Shown piece after piece: positions 34,780 to 46,346 of a stretch of DNA of 64,000 nucleotides. Source of the DNA: Rotaria macrura. Its lineage: Eukaryota; Rotifera; Eurotatoria; Philodinida; Philodinidae. The number at the start of each line of letters is the position of its first letter. Position 1 is the first letter of the stretch. Position numbers and translations under genes: made by a program. The DNA is taken from contig OENT01000215.1 of NCBI GenBank assembly GCA_900239685.1, forward strand, positions 96,221 to 160,220, in the 5' to 3' direction. The notes under the pieces are model-generated. The model searched no databases. It saw only the letters and a program-made list of their open reading frames with translations, and was not told the origin of the DNA.

Positions 34780-36401
34780 TTAACTAGTGGCACCATATTG
34801 AGGCATTGTTTGATATTGCATATTTTGCACAAAACCAGCCCCTTTTTGACCTTGTTCAAAACCTTGCTGTTGTTGATCAGCTTAAACATACTCATATTTA
34901 GAAATAATACATGTGCGAAGAAAATCTTACTCACCGGCGTATTGTTGACCTTCGACAGTACTTCCTTGTGAATAAACAGCTTGTTGATAACCATATGCTT
35001 GTTGATCACCAGCTACTTGACCACCACCAGCGGCACCACCGTAAGATGCATATTGAACATTTTCTTGGCCAAATCCACCTTGTCCACCGAGAGCTAATCC
35101 AGCTTCTGCTCCAGCACCTAGAAGACCTTGACCACCAGCCATTTCAAAGCCACCTAATTGACCACCAGCACCAGCAGCACCAGCGCCAGCCAATAAAGAT
35201 GGATCGATTTGATCAGGATTAGCACCTACTGTCTTCAAACCGAAAAAGATACGATCAAATTAAATACTAATTTTTTCTTTACAAATTTAAAAGTAAGTTT
35301 CTTACATATTCTGGTCCAAGATTTGGTGTAGGCAATCCTTTAATGAAATCTGGTAAGCCTTGCGTAGGTCTTAATTGTGATCCATATTGTTGTACATAAG
35401 TATTTGGATCAGCTTTGATAATACCCAAGTTACGAAATTCTTTGACGACTCGAGCTTGTGTACCTTCCCATTGAATGATAAGATTTTTTTGAGGTGCTGG
35501 GGCTTGTACGGGTGGTGCTTTTTGATAGACAACACGTCGTTTTTGTTGTTTATATGGAAGCCAGCGTTCGACAATAATGCTGAAACACAAAGCAAACAAG
35601 ATAGAATAAGAATGATTGGATCGATAGGAAAGAAAAACGGGTAACACCTTTGCGGTTTAGGTGGTAATGGAGGCATTCGTTCGATAATGACACGCCGTGG
35701 TGGTGGTGGAGGTGGTGGTAAAGGTTTAGTCACTACTTTTGGTGCAAGTTGAGGTGGTGGTTGTGGTGGACGTTCACGAATGATGAGTGGTGGAGGTGTA
35801 GCAGGTCGAGGTGGTCGTTGACGAATAACAATAGGTGGAGCAGCTGGTAAAGCTGGATTTCGTACCTTAAAAGATAGATATATTTTTCTTTCTGGGTCTT
35901 AAATGTCGTTTTTCGGCAGACCTCTTTAATGATCAAAGGACCAGGTGGTGGTGGTGTTGGTGGTCGTAAATATCGCACAGCAACTTCTTGTTTGTATGTC
36001 ACAGCATCGTTGGCATGTTTACGAATAATCTGTGGATTAGGATCAAAGTTGATTTTGTAACCGTTTGGTCCTTGTTGTGCGATTTGACCAGCAGCACCTG
36101 CGTATTGTTGTACAATACCAGCATTACCCTGTTCCATGAAACCAGCACCGCCAGCATGTTGACCACCAGCTAATTCAGCTGCGCTACGTGTATATTGAGC
36201 ATAACCAGCCTCTTGGCCACCAGCTAAGGGCATTTGTTGTTCGGAACCGTCTTGCTGTTGATCACCACCAGCTCCATGGTAATATTGCTCGCCTCCACTG
36301 TTTGCTTGACTTTGATAGGCATATTGCTGTTGAGAAAATTGTTGTTCGTTACCTCCAACTGCTGTTGGATTTTGATATGCTGCAGCAACATTGTCGGCCA
36401 T
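34780..36401 (-). CDS. Gln/Ala/Gly-rich protein with proline-rich LIIRERPP repeats
   Basis: Five phase-consistent exons: 36401-35922, 35865-35648, 35579-35306, 35232-34935 and 34880-34780, coding for 456 residues. The N-terminal third is rich in Gln, Ala, Gly and Tyr with repeated QQYA and GGQ units and resembles prion-like low-complexity sequence. The centre holds repeated modules of a Pro run followed by a hydrophobic-basic unit: PGPLIIKE, IVIRQRPPRP, PLIIRERPPQP, RRVIIERMPPLP and SIIVERWLPY. A charged region with IIQWEGTQARVVKEF comes next, probably a small fold. The end returns to Gly/Ala/Gln-rich repeats and closes with QYGATS. There is no signal peptide or membrane helix. I do not recognise the family. 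A cytoskeletal or assembly role would suit the composition but is only a guess. Confidence 0.8.
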
Positions 36402-37290
36402 AGTTAGTCTTCGTTTGTTCTTTTTTGTTGTGTGTTACCTGGTTATTGATCAAATTAAGACGAATATATTATGTATACGTATGGTTTGTGTAACACGTTC
36501 AATAGAAAGAAAAAATAGATGGATGACTGTCGAAATACAGAGAGAGAGAGAGGGAGGGAGGGGAGACAGAGAGAGAGAGAACGAGTGAGGTATAGAGAAA
36601 ATACCTTCCTATTCAACGCATTTTACGTGATTATTGATGCGCAACTCGAGTCCCATCGGTCATGATTACAACGTTGATATTGTCTTTGATTCTTCGACGT
36701 TCTACTGCATTTTCGTCGTGCTTGACCTACTCTCACCATGAACAAGCGAGCAAACCTGTACATAGAAACTTCCTATTGATGTACGCTTAATTCACCGTGT
36801 ATCGATCAATCATTCAAATTTAGTTGCCAATCGCTCATTCGTATATTTTCCTTTGCCATTGATGATGACATAAAAGAAATATGATAGATAGATGAATAGA
36901 AAGTAACTTTTCATTTTCTTTTTTTCTAGCTGGGCGTCACAAATGCATACATCATTGATCATTGTTTGAAACAAATAAAGGCAAACAGTTATTCTCACTA
37001 AATAATGCAGGAGAAACTGCATTTTTTTAGTATGATATCATATGTATATGATACGTGATGAAAACTATGATCTTTATACAAATTAGAAGAAAAAGAAGGC
37101 TCTACACATATAAACAAACAATCTATATGTGAGACAAACTGATGATAAAAATAAAAACAAATATTTGACATAGGATTCGAACTTTTGTTTTTGTTTCATC
37201 CTTTTTTTTTATTCGAGGATTCTTTCTTTCTCCCTTCTTTTTTTTTGTTTAGCGTTATGATCTTATTATAAATGCATGATTTAATGACGT
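36402..37290. other. Intergenic with purine (AG/GGGA) microsatellite
   Basis: A purine-only tract of AGAG, GGGAGGG and GAGAGA units spans about 36537-36581, within 200 bases upstream of the Gln/Pro-rich gene's start, and could affect its promoter. The remainder is AT-rich with poly-T runs. No gene is seen. Confidence 0.45.
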
Positions 37291-38378
37291 TTATTGATCC
37301 GCATAGGTGATCGGTAATGAAAGAGATTCATGTTGCTTATCATCAATTCGTTGTTTTTGATACTGTTTCCAAGCTGGTACATCTTTGAGTGAACGATATT
37401 TAGTAAGAGGTTCACAAAGTTCCTCTTTAGTATTTCGATTTGGTCGACAAAACGACTTCGGTAACCTTCGAAACCGAAAATGAACATAACAGCAGTTGCC
37501 TTCGCCACAATCTTCATGAAATTGACAATGATCCCATTCTAAAAAAAGAAAAACCCCGGTTCAGGAAGAGTTTTACAAAAAATATAGGGAATAGCCGCTG
37601 GGATTTTCTCAAAAAAGGAACTACGAATGTTTCCTTGTACAATGATACGATAGATTGATAAATATATTGATTCAATGAAAATTCGATAGATTTTCCTTTC
37701 AAAATGGTGGTGTTGTGAAATATTCCAGTTTATAACAACTAGGAATAAAACACAAACCGATGGTCAAATCCTATTTTTGATAAGCATGAGAAAAACTGAA
37801 ATTGTTTGAAATAATGTATGCAATGATTTATTTTTCAGCGTACATTTTTACATTACGTCTAACTCTTCATATTTATCCAAACATAGAAATAGAATAAAAT
37901 CAATCTTCTGAAATATGCAAAATCATCTTCATTTTAATTTACCCATTTTATTTCTTTGATGTGATTTGGATTGTTTTTCTCTATATGCATTATAAAATGG
38001 AAATGGTGGCATATTGATGCCGTATGGGTAAAGATAATTTTTTGGATTATAATATGGTGGAATGACAAGATCTTCCGTATTGCGTTTCATGTGTTTATCA
38101 GGTGGTGAACAAAGACTTCTATCTAATGGTTAAATAAATATTTGTTTATTTATTAATCTATTTAGTAATTCATTGATGAAGAATCATTCGACAGGAAACA
38201 TACCTTGACTAGAATAACAAATTAAATATGAACAACAATCAGTATCTTGTTGACATTCATCGCCTAAATTTTGACATAGATCATCTGAATGGAAACTGTT
38301 TAATGATTCATCCTTGATTTTTGCCGCAGAAAAATTTGGATTCAACAATATGATATAGGATATGATGAGAAGCCACAT
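37291..38378 (-). CDS. Secreted Cys-rich protein, Dickkopf/prokineticin/colipase-like
   Basis: Three exons: 38378-38204, 38122-37943 and 37538-37291, coding for 200 residues with consistent phases. A signal peptide covers residues 1-19 (WLLIISYIILL). Residues 34-62 form a first Cys cluster with C..LGDEC..DTDCC..LICY, completed by a Cys in exon 2. A Pro/Tyr/Asn-rich linker follows. Residues about 120-165 form a second cluster with HCQFHEDCGEGNCCYVHF, then SFCRP and ELCEPL. The spacing C-x5-C-x4-CC with a later C-P resembles the C-terminal Cys domain of Dickkopf and the related prokineticin/colipase fold, where the ligands act outside the cell on Wnt co-receptors or GPCRs. The gene probably makes a small secreted ligand or inhibitor. 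Family membership is by motif only. Confidence 0.7.
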
Positions 38379-41320
38379 GATGGAAATAAGAAGGATAAAA
38401 AATGTATATTAAGGAATGAAGTGATTAATAATGTTAGTAATACGGAGAGGACAGGCAGTTTCGTGCTCCAATAATAGTAATTGAACCCTAGAAGAAGAAG
38501 AAAAAATAAAACAAATAACAATATCACGACATGATGGGAAACGACGATGAAGTTTTTCTTCTGTCTTCTGCATACACTTACATCCGCTTCGAGCATGATA
38601 ATAAGGAAATATTCAATCTCTATCCTTTTCCCTCCCACATCTTAAAAATACGTGGGTGCTGGACGATTGTAGATCTAATCAATTATATATATGAATTCCA
38701 TATTAGTGATTCTTAATTTAAGTTATTTGCATTTTGATGAAAAGAAACTACGAGCTTTTTCGTTAGAAATACTATCGGAGCGTAGAAATACCATCTGAAA
38801 TTTGTTTGCACCGACACTCTTTACTTAAATAGACATAGAAACTGTTGATGTATACACACTAGAACAAAGTTTAGGGCAAATAACGATTGACGATACTATT
38901 TATACAGTAATATATTTATAGATATGTGTAATGTATGGATGGATAAGAAAGAAGACAATTTTGAATCTAATCACTTTAACATTCTAGTCAACATCGGAAA
39001 AGACGCCTTTCCAAATCTACACAGTCAACAAGAAATGAACAAAGCGAAGAATATGACTTTTCTGTCCTGTCCTTTTCTTTCTCTTTCTATATTTCTCGGC
39101 CTTTCAAATCTATTATGTTTGTTTATGCGTGATGAATGTAAAATTCAATCAATCTAACATGAAGAAATGATTCTCAGTCAATCTAGTACCAACGATAACA
39201 AGCAAATAATCGAAGAGAAAAGAACAACAGCATTGTATTCATTTAGTATTCTCAGAATATATTCAGTTATTGATCTATTTAAAAATGTATGACTATTGCC
39301 GAAAAATAAATTACCATGATTACGATGCTAACATTTTACCTTTCATTAAGTCATCATGTTCTGATGAAATCAAAAAAGATGCAGATAAATAATTACTATT
39401 ATCCAAAACAGAAAGTTTCATTATGATATAAAAAACATAAAATGAACTGTAGTGGTTTCTGAGAAGTCAACATGGAAAAAGAATAATGCTCTGTTTGAAA
39501 GTGTTTTTTAATCATCCAATGATGTAAATTAATAAGAGGTAAAGAAACAGTTTTCTTCCCACCTAATCATGTCTAGTGTTTCAAGTCGAATATTTTGTGA
39601 TAAAAAATAAAACTTTAGTTTTATCTGATTATTTTTCAGACCACTGAAGCATTAAGAGACAGTAATATGAACGATTAGTACTATAAATAGAAGGTTTTTG
39701 TACTTCCAACGAATGACCCATAAACAAGTGACGTTTCAAATATTCTCCAATTGTGATCAAACTACTTTCTCATATTTTAAAGTAAATATTCGATTTATAA
39801 CTAATATGAAATACATCTTTCGTAATTCCTTGCCAAGCCTACTGTTTAGCTGAGTTGAAGGTTTTCAAGTTATATTTTGTTATTTGTGAATCGAATGACG
39901 TGTCTGATTGTCACAATTTGCTCTTTTAATTGTCTATCATTTTACATTTGAATGCATCGGTTAATGACTATTTTTACTTTAACTCACTTTCAGTATACGA
40001 TATAAAAAAGACCACAACTATTTTATGCAGTGCATCTAAATTAGTTCGACTCTTGCTTATTGCAAATTCATTGATCTAAAGTAATAAACGATCTGGTTCA
40101 ATCTGTAAATTTATAATTAGATATGGAACTTGTCAAAATAACATTCTCATAGCAAGATTATGGATTTTTCATGAATGCAGAATTCATCTCATAAACGTAG
40201 AAACATGAAATGATAGAATATCTGTTATAGATATGATCGAAACTAAAAAATTAAGAACCATATTAGCTTAAGAATCCAAAAACGCAGTAAATCGGACGGA
40301 GAAAATAACATAATGACAATTGTTTGCATCGATGAAAAGATTGTTGAACTATTACAGAAATAGTGAGATGCGCTTATTCATTATTATTCAAGTATTTGGT
40401 ACTAGAAAAACAATCAAATGATTTCGGGACGAGATTTTTCAATATTAGTCCATGAGTGTTTTTTTCCCTGATTTGCTAACTGTTTTCGGTTTCTGTTCAA
40501 TTCAGTGTAAGTATGTTCGATGCAGTTTTTGACATTTGACAAATTATGATCGTTTCTCTATTATTAACATAGATATTTTGCTATTCATTATGATCATATA
40601 ATAAAAGACGATTGAAAAATGTGTTTTTGCAACATCTCGCCATTTCGCGATTTGTTCTTTTTGATCATTGTCACATGTGTTATTCAAATTACACACAATT
40701 ATAGGCGAGAGTATAAACGAAGAAAGAAGAAAAATCGAAAGACAACGTTGACACACACACACAGACACACATATATATTTATATATATGTATATATGAGT
40801 AGATAGATACATCTATCTACTCTCAATATTGCCACAATCCGTCGTTCTTCCTTAATAGGTTACGTAAACGATGACACACGTATACACACTTGCACTACCT
40901 GTCGTCCTCATGTCTATTGACATAAAACAATGCGCAAGAAATTATGTAAAATTGGTCGTCGTTATCGTCGTCTTCGGACGCATAAGTACATGGGTTAGTC
41001 TGGCCACGTTTGCCGAAGCTAACATACTTACGAAAAAAGAGAAAAAAAAAGAGAAAAGAAGCGGATGTTTGTCCACTAAATGCCAGAAATCAGGTTCGTT
41101 ACACTGTATGTATGATGCAATTTATATGTTCTTTTCATTTTTTCACTATAGTATATACAAGACACAAGTAGATTGAAGGATGTAGCAAAATTCTTAAGAA
41201 ATTTATCGTTTAAAACTTGTATCTCGTCTTCTCATTAATGAATTCATTTGCAGTAGAAAAGCAACTTCCGTAAGTTGATTATCATTATTTTTAACTTCAA
41301 TCGAATGTCTATTTTTCTCC
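38379..41320. other. Long intergenic region upstream of the zinc-finger gene
   Basis: Nearly 3 kb of AT-rich sequence. Short frames at 38924-39157 and 40871-41176 show no motif. A small exon-like piece (acceptor TTTGCAG near 41253, donor GTAAGT near 41271) may be an upstream exon of the zinc-finger gene, whose true 5' end I cannot fix. Confidence 0.35.
40741..40822. repeat. CA/TA microsatellite with perfect 12-bp-arm hairpin
   Basis: A CA repeat (about 40751-40771) runs into a TA repeat (to about 40796). At 40797-40822 lies a perfect inverted repeat with arms GAGTAGATAGAT and ATCTATCTACTC around a two-base loop. On a palindromic microsatellite background this may be chance slippage rather than a designed site. 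Confidence 0.7.
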
Positions 41321-42720
41321 ATGTTTCTATTAAGATCCAATTCGATTGAATCCAATAAAGTACTTCATATATGCAGTCAATGTACGCGTACATTTAAAGA
41401 TATAAATAATTTTCGTGAACATTTATTTCAAGAACATGGTGAACTTGGTGTTAATGTTCGACAATGTCATCTTTGTTCCTATGCAACATTACTCAAATCA
41501 AAATATGATTGTCATATAGTAAAAAAGAAAACATAATTATTACTATTATTATTATCATTATATAATTGGCATCTTATTTTCTAGAGATGTCATTTAAATA
41601 ATCGAGTTATTCGATGTCAAAAATGTAATTATTCAACAATCAATATCAGGTAGGATGTCTTTTAATCATCATTGCTTACGTCAAACACGCAGAAGAAGTG
41701 AAGACGAATGAATATAGATAGATACAGGTTTTTCTTTCTAATTATCGCAAGTTCATTATTTCAAAACTCGTGTCTCTAAACTTTAATTAAAGTTTTATTT
41801 CTTTTTCTTTTTATCTTCTGTATACTTGTACATTCTATTTTTAACAAGTGAATGATCACAAAAATTAGCTGTCTCGATAATACACTAGCGCAAAAAGAGA
41901 AGAATCTAGTTTTCTGTTATTTGATAATTAATTAGAATAAGACTTTTAACTAAATTCATACTGTATTTTATGTTAATTCTATCGTGAAAAAAAATCAAAT
42001 ATTATTTTAATCTTTCCTTGTATCAATGTTGGAAAAATCTATTTTTATTCTAAAGTTTTATTACGCCGAATTTTTTCGAATATTTGAACAAATTGAATTT
42101 CAATATTTCAGACATATGTCGAAACATGAACGTCAACATAGTGTATCCAATGTGGTTAATAGAACAACATCAAATCACAAGTCCATACCAGAAACTAAAC
42201 GAGCAAGATTTGAAAGTACGAATCCATCACCGAATATCGATTGGTCAACAACACTCTATATAAATACACAAATCAAAGATGAACATATGAAATCTAATGA
42301 TGAACAACAAACTGGTTTTTCTTCATGTTTTTTAACTGATCAATTGTTGTTGCCTGATAGTAAAAAATCGCAAGAAAAACTAGAGTAAAATTTCTTTATT
42401 ATTTCAATGATTTCATGTATGAAATATTTGTGTTTGTTTGATCTATTAGTGAAACACAAAATTTACGTTCGTTACAATCGTTTCGTTCAAATAGTAGTTA
42501 TTCAACAGAAGAATTAAATTGTATACCATGTACACATCAAAATAGTCTTACTGCATTACGTTCAAATGTTTGGACATTACTTCGAATGTTACTTCCACAA
42601 CTTTCATTTTATTATCCATCAATGTCAACGACTGATGATGAAGCAGATCATAGTATTGATCGACTTGTTGCTAATTTAATACAGATACCATCTCTTTATG
42701 GATCATATTCAGCTGTTTAA
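41321..42720 (+). CDS. C2H2 zinc-finger protein, three fingers, 5' end uncertain
   Basis: Exons 41321(or 41335)-41518, 41585-41649, 42112-42384 and 42450-42720 join in phase and give about 268 residues from the ATG at 41321. Finger 1 is CSQCTRTF...HLFQEH. Finger 2 (CHLCSYATLLKSKYDCH plus IRCH) is split by an intron inside its last His pair. Finger 3 (CQKCNYST...HERQH) is split in the same way. The CSYAT/CNYST start and KSKYDCH pattern are typical of Hunchback/REST-type paired fingers, which bind DNA. After the fingers the protein is Ser/Asn-rich, with a C-terminal helix region near TLLRMLLPQ. A polypyrimidine acceptor at 41334 suggests an upstream exon, so the N-terminus may be longer. It is probably a nuclear transcription factor. 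Confidence 0.75.
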
Positions 42721-42857
42721 AATATGATTCTTTTGTACAGTTATTTTCCCTTTGTTTTTGTTTTCTTCTAATAACAAATATATTATTCTTATTGGGTTAC
42801 AATTTGCATTAATAGGGAAAGACTATTTATAAACAGTGAAATTTTCCTGTTTTCTAT

Positions 42858-45800
42858 TCATTTTTGTTTAAGTATAAGTACAAGTGTAAGTATCAGTAAG
42901 AGAATTAGTAGAAAACAAAAAGTAATACATATTAATTTAATCCATAAATTCATTTTAGATTGTTTTAATTTTTTAACTAAACGAAATTCATCAACACTTT
43001 GTACAATATAATCAGATCCAGTAGTTGTATTCAACCAAATGTTATCTGCTAATTCATTTTGTTCTTGAACAGAAAGATACAATGCCATGGTCATTTCACT
43101 AAATAGAACAGAATATATATTTTCTAATTGAGAAACATTTTTTCTATGGCATTTGTCTATTTTGCAAAACATTGATTTCATAATCGATGCTTACAGTTTT
43201 CTGAGAGACATTTCTCTACATTTTACTTTGCTATTTGTAATTAGAGTGATGCAATGAATTTTGCATGACATGCACAAGTTGCATCAAATTTAACACATAC
43301 ATATACAGACAGTTGCTATACAAACTCAATATGACATAAAATGTCTGTCAAGGAAAAAGAAACAGTTTGAAACATATATATATATATATATATATATATT
43401 GGGGAATTTTCAATCTAGATTACATTTTCTTTTTGTTTTCAATTGTAGTATTATAGCCTTGCTTGTTGATACGGACACCTATGGTGATGTTCATTTTTAA
43501 TTATACGAGATGTTTTACAGATAACAATCAAGGTAGCCATCATTATCTTTCACAATTAAAACCAAGGTCATCAGGAGTGTCCGTGTGACGTGAGGTTTTC
43601 ACGCATACTCGAAAGTGACTCTTGACTACCTTGAGATTGTTCATTGAAAAAAAATCTTGTCCAAGTAAAAGTCAAATAAATCATGATTAGTCATTTTTGT
43701 ACATGGAAACGTGTACCTTGAAGGATTGAATATATGTATCTCATTCGTTTCGGACTTAATCATAGTTTTTGACATGTGGTTGGGCGTGGGTGTGGGCTAT
43801 TTTTAGAAGCAATCATTGAATGAAATTTGTTTTTTTAAATTTAGCTAAATGAATATCAATAGAAGACATGGAAACGACGATCAGAATAATAATTGATGAT
43901 TAATGCCTAACTCAATAACAGGCACATTTTGCAACAAAAAATCAGCGATTCACGAGACTGTAAGAGTCTACAGTTGAACGAATATTTATAGATTATTAGC
44001 TATTCAAATTTTCTATTATCAATGCTAAAATCATTCTTTTTGTGTAGCCTCAATTGAAAAGATTGCAAATATGATTAAATCGTCAAAGAATGAAACAAAC
44101 TTAATATTCAATACAGAATCAGAAGAGACACATCAATGAATGTTGACCTATTATTGCTTTTTACACTAGTGAATAAATTCAGAAATTTTCCAGCAGATAT
44201 TGAAAATTTGCACAGAGGTTTTTTTTCTACTAGTTGGTCTGTACCAAATCAGCATTCGATTTTGGGATTGTTGTTGTCTAGAGATCTATTTGTTGTTTTA
44301 TTTGAAATACCAATGTTTAACTATACTTATGATATTCTTCCGAGTGCTTCAGTGCGAAGCACATTATTATGAGATCGAAAGAAAGAATACAAATATTTGA
44401 CTTGCTTTTGCAACCTATATATCTTTCAACGAATAAAGTAATACAAAATAGTTTACTACCAACGATTTATCCCTAGCCTATATATTTTCACACATGATCT
44501 ATTCTGCAGCAATGTTCTACAAGCGAACAATGATGAAATGCGTAGAGCTGTAAGAACTTAGTTATGAATTTTTTCATTTCACTGGCAACTTCATCGAAAA
44601 AATTTTTCCAATCAAAAATTACATTTAAAAGAGAGAAAGAAAGGAGTGACCATCGTATAGTCTTGGAGTTTCTTTTGAAAATTTTCCGAAAAATCATAAC
44701 TAGCTACAGTTTATCAAAGAATCGACTAGAAGAGAACCGTCGTTTTGAGTTTTTTTCTCTTTTTACTGTAATTACGTTGTATCAAGACGGTCGACATTCT
44801 AATGGAAATAATTTCTTTCTCTTTTTTTTTGTTGGATACTGATAGCTCGTCAAATCATTTGCCTAAATAATTCATGGATAAAATGAAAGCGGATAGCTTT
44901 TTCAAAATTACATCGCGTTCAAAACTATTTGGTTTTTCTATGAGAATAATATAAGATCTTATCAAAAGAATACATAAGTATGTGTAGCAAGGGGGAAACA
45001 TCTTTTTCGTCGTTTTTGTAGTAATGAAATTTTGGCGTAGATTCTGATTTTGTCCAAATTTTGTTGTACTCCTAACTACTCCTTTGTGTTGTTCGTCGAT
45101 TCGTGGCAGATAAAACATTTTCACATCTGTTACTGAACTTTGTGGAATTATTTCCCGGGAGCCTCATTTTCACTGTTTTTTGTACAATTTTGAGAATTTC
45201 ACTTGATTGCAATGGAGTTTTCTAAATTTTTTTCGTACTCCTAGCTACTCCTTGATGCTCTTCATGAATTCGGGAACAACTCAATATCCTCACAGTCACT
45301 TTGGAATTTTGCGAAGCTTTTTCAGTTCCGAAAGCTCATTTTGGCTGGGATTTCAGTTAATAAAATTTCATATCTAACCAATGAGTTTCTCTGCGTTTTT
45401 CTTGTACTCCTAGGGACTCCTTCAGGCCTTCTATTTGTTGATATTCTCCATTAGATTTTCCAAGCTTGCATTTATCTAGAAAACTATAAAGTCCAAAAAC
45501 CATGATGTTTCCCCCTTGATGTGTAGTGAAATGAGATAAAATTTCATTGAATTACTTCATTTGTCGAACACGTTCTTTCAATATTCGTATATTTTCTAAA
45601 CGTGCTTCAAGATCAGCTATTTCAATTTCTTGTTTAGTTAAATCTTGTTGTTGTTCATCGGATATTTGTAATTGCATTTGTTCTTGGGATACAATAGGTG
45701 TCATATTGTCGTGTTCTTCTTCTTTATTATTGAAAATTTTCATGCTATGCATTGTTGTTCGAGATATTTGTTGATTTGATTCGTTCATTGTTTTCGAATT

Positions 45801-46346
45801 TTGAAGAGATCTTCTTAGATCATTTTGATAATCAGTTGAAGTTGTATTATGTTTAATAATAATACGTTTAAACGATAATTTCAAACTATTCAATTGATTT
45901 TCTGCTATGCGTATGTACGCTGGGATATAATAATCATGTGCATGTTGTTCACCAAGTTTATTCAGTCGAAATTCATCTAACATTGGTTGAACAATGCTTT
46001 CAAGTGATTGAATACGTTGATGAACTGAAAATGATAATTCATAGATTTCATCATCAAGACGTTTTAATCGATCAGAATAACGTCGTCGATTATCTTCTGA
46101 ACGTTCATATTTGAAAAGATCATAGATTTCATGAAAATTTATTGTATCTATCGATAATTTACGTATAAATGACCATGTCTCTGATGCATGTGTTAGTAAT
46201 TCCTTATGTTCAATGTCAACACGTGTATCACATGATACATTTGGATTATTTATTGTGATAGAATTTTCATCATAAGTTGGATATGTTGATGGAAAACAAT
46301 AATTGATAAGATTATGAAACATAAAGCAATAGAAAATTGTGAGCAT
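42858..46346 (-). CDS. Syntaxin-like Qa-SNARE
   Basis: Two exons, 46346-45556 and 43143-42858, join in phase (AA|A) for 358 residues. The long first exon encodes an Habc-like three-helix bundle: a region around IYELSFSVHQRIQSLE, then NQLNSLKLSFKR, and HNTTSTDYQNDL, which matches the family NATQSDYRE segment. It ends in a charged coiled coil (LEARLENIRILKERVRQM). The second exon continues the SNARE helix: VSQLENIYSVLFSEMTMAL and a Gln at the EQNEL centre that fits the zero-layer position. It closes with a single C-terminal membrane anchor (LICITFCFLLILLL). Syntaxins drive membrane fusion. The hydrophobic first residues may mean translation starts at a later Met (46322). The 2.4-kb intron holds a TA repeat and a degenerate 169-bp tandem repeat. 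Confidence 0.8.
43371..43401. repeat. TA microsatellite in the syntaxin intron
   Basis: About fourteen uninterrupted TA units followed by TTGGGG. Confidence 0.85.
45066..45430. repeat. Degenerate tandem repeat, about 169-bp period, three units
   Basis: The block TACTCCTA(A/G)CTACTCCTT recurs at 45066, 45235 and 45404, spaced about 169 bases each time. Partly conserved sequence lies around it (a TTTT..GTACTCC lead and a TTC/ATTCG follow-up). It lies in the large syntaxin intron. The units have diverged considerably. Confidence 0.6.

Noticed and set aside
34911..36403. His/Gln/Leu-rich plus-strand frames
   Set aside because: Antisense by-products of the Gln/Pro-rich repeats on the minus strand.
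40871..41176. 101-codon plus-strand frame upstream of the zinc-finger gene
   Set aside because: Considered as a first exon (it has a CLSTKCQKS piece), but phase and donor do not join convincingly to the finger exons.
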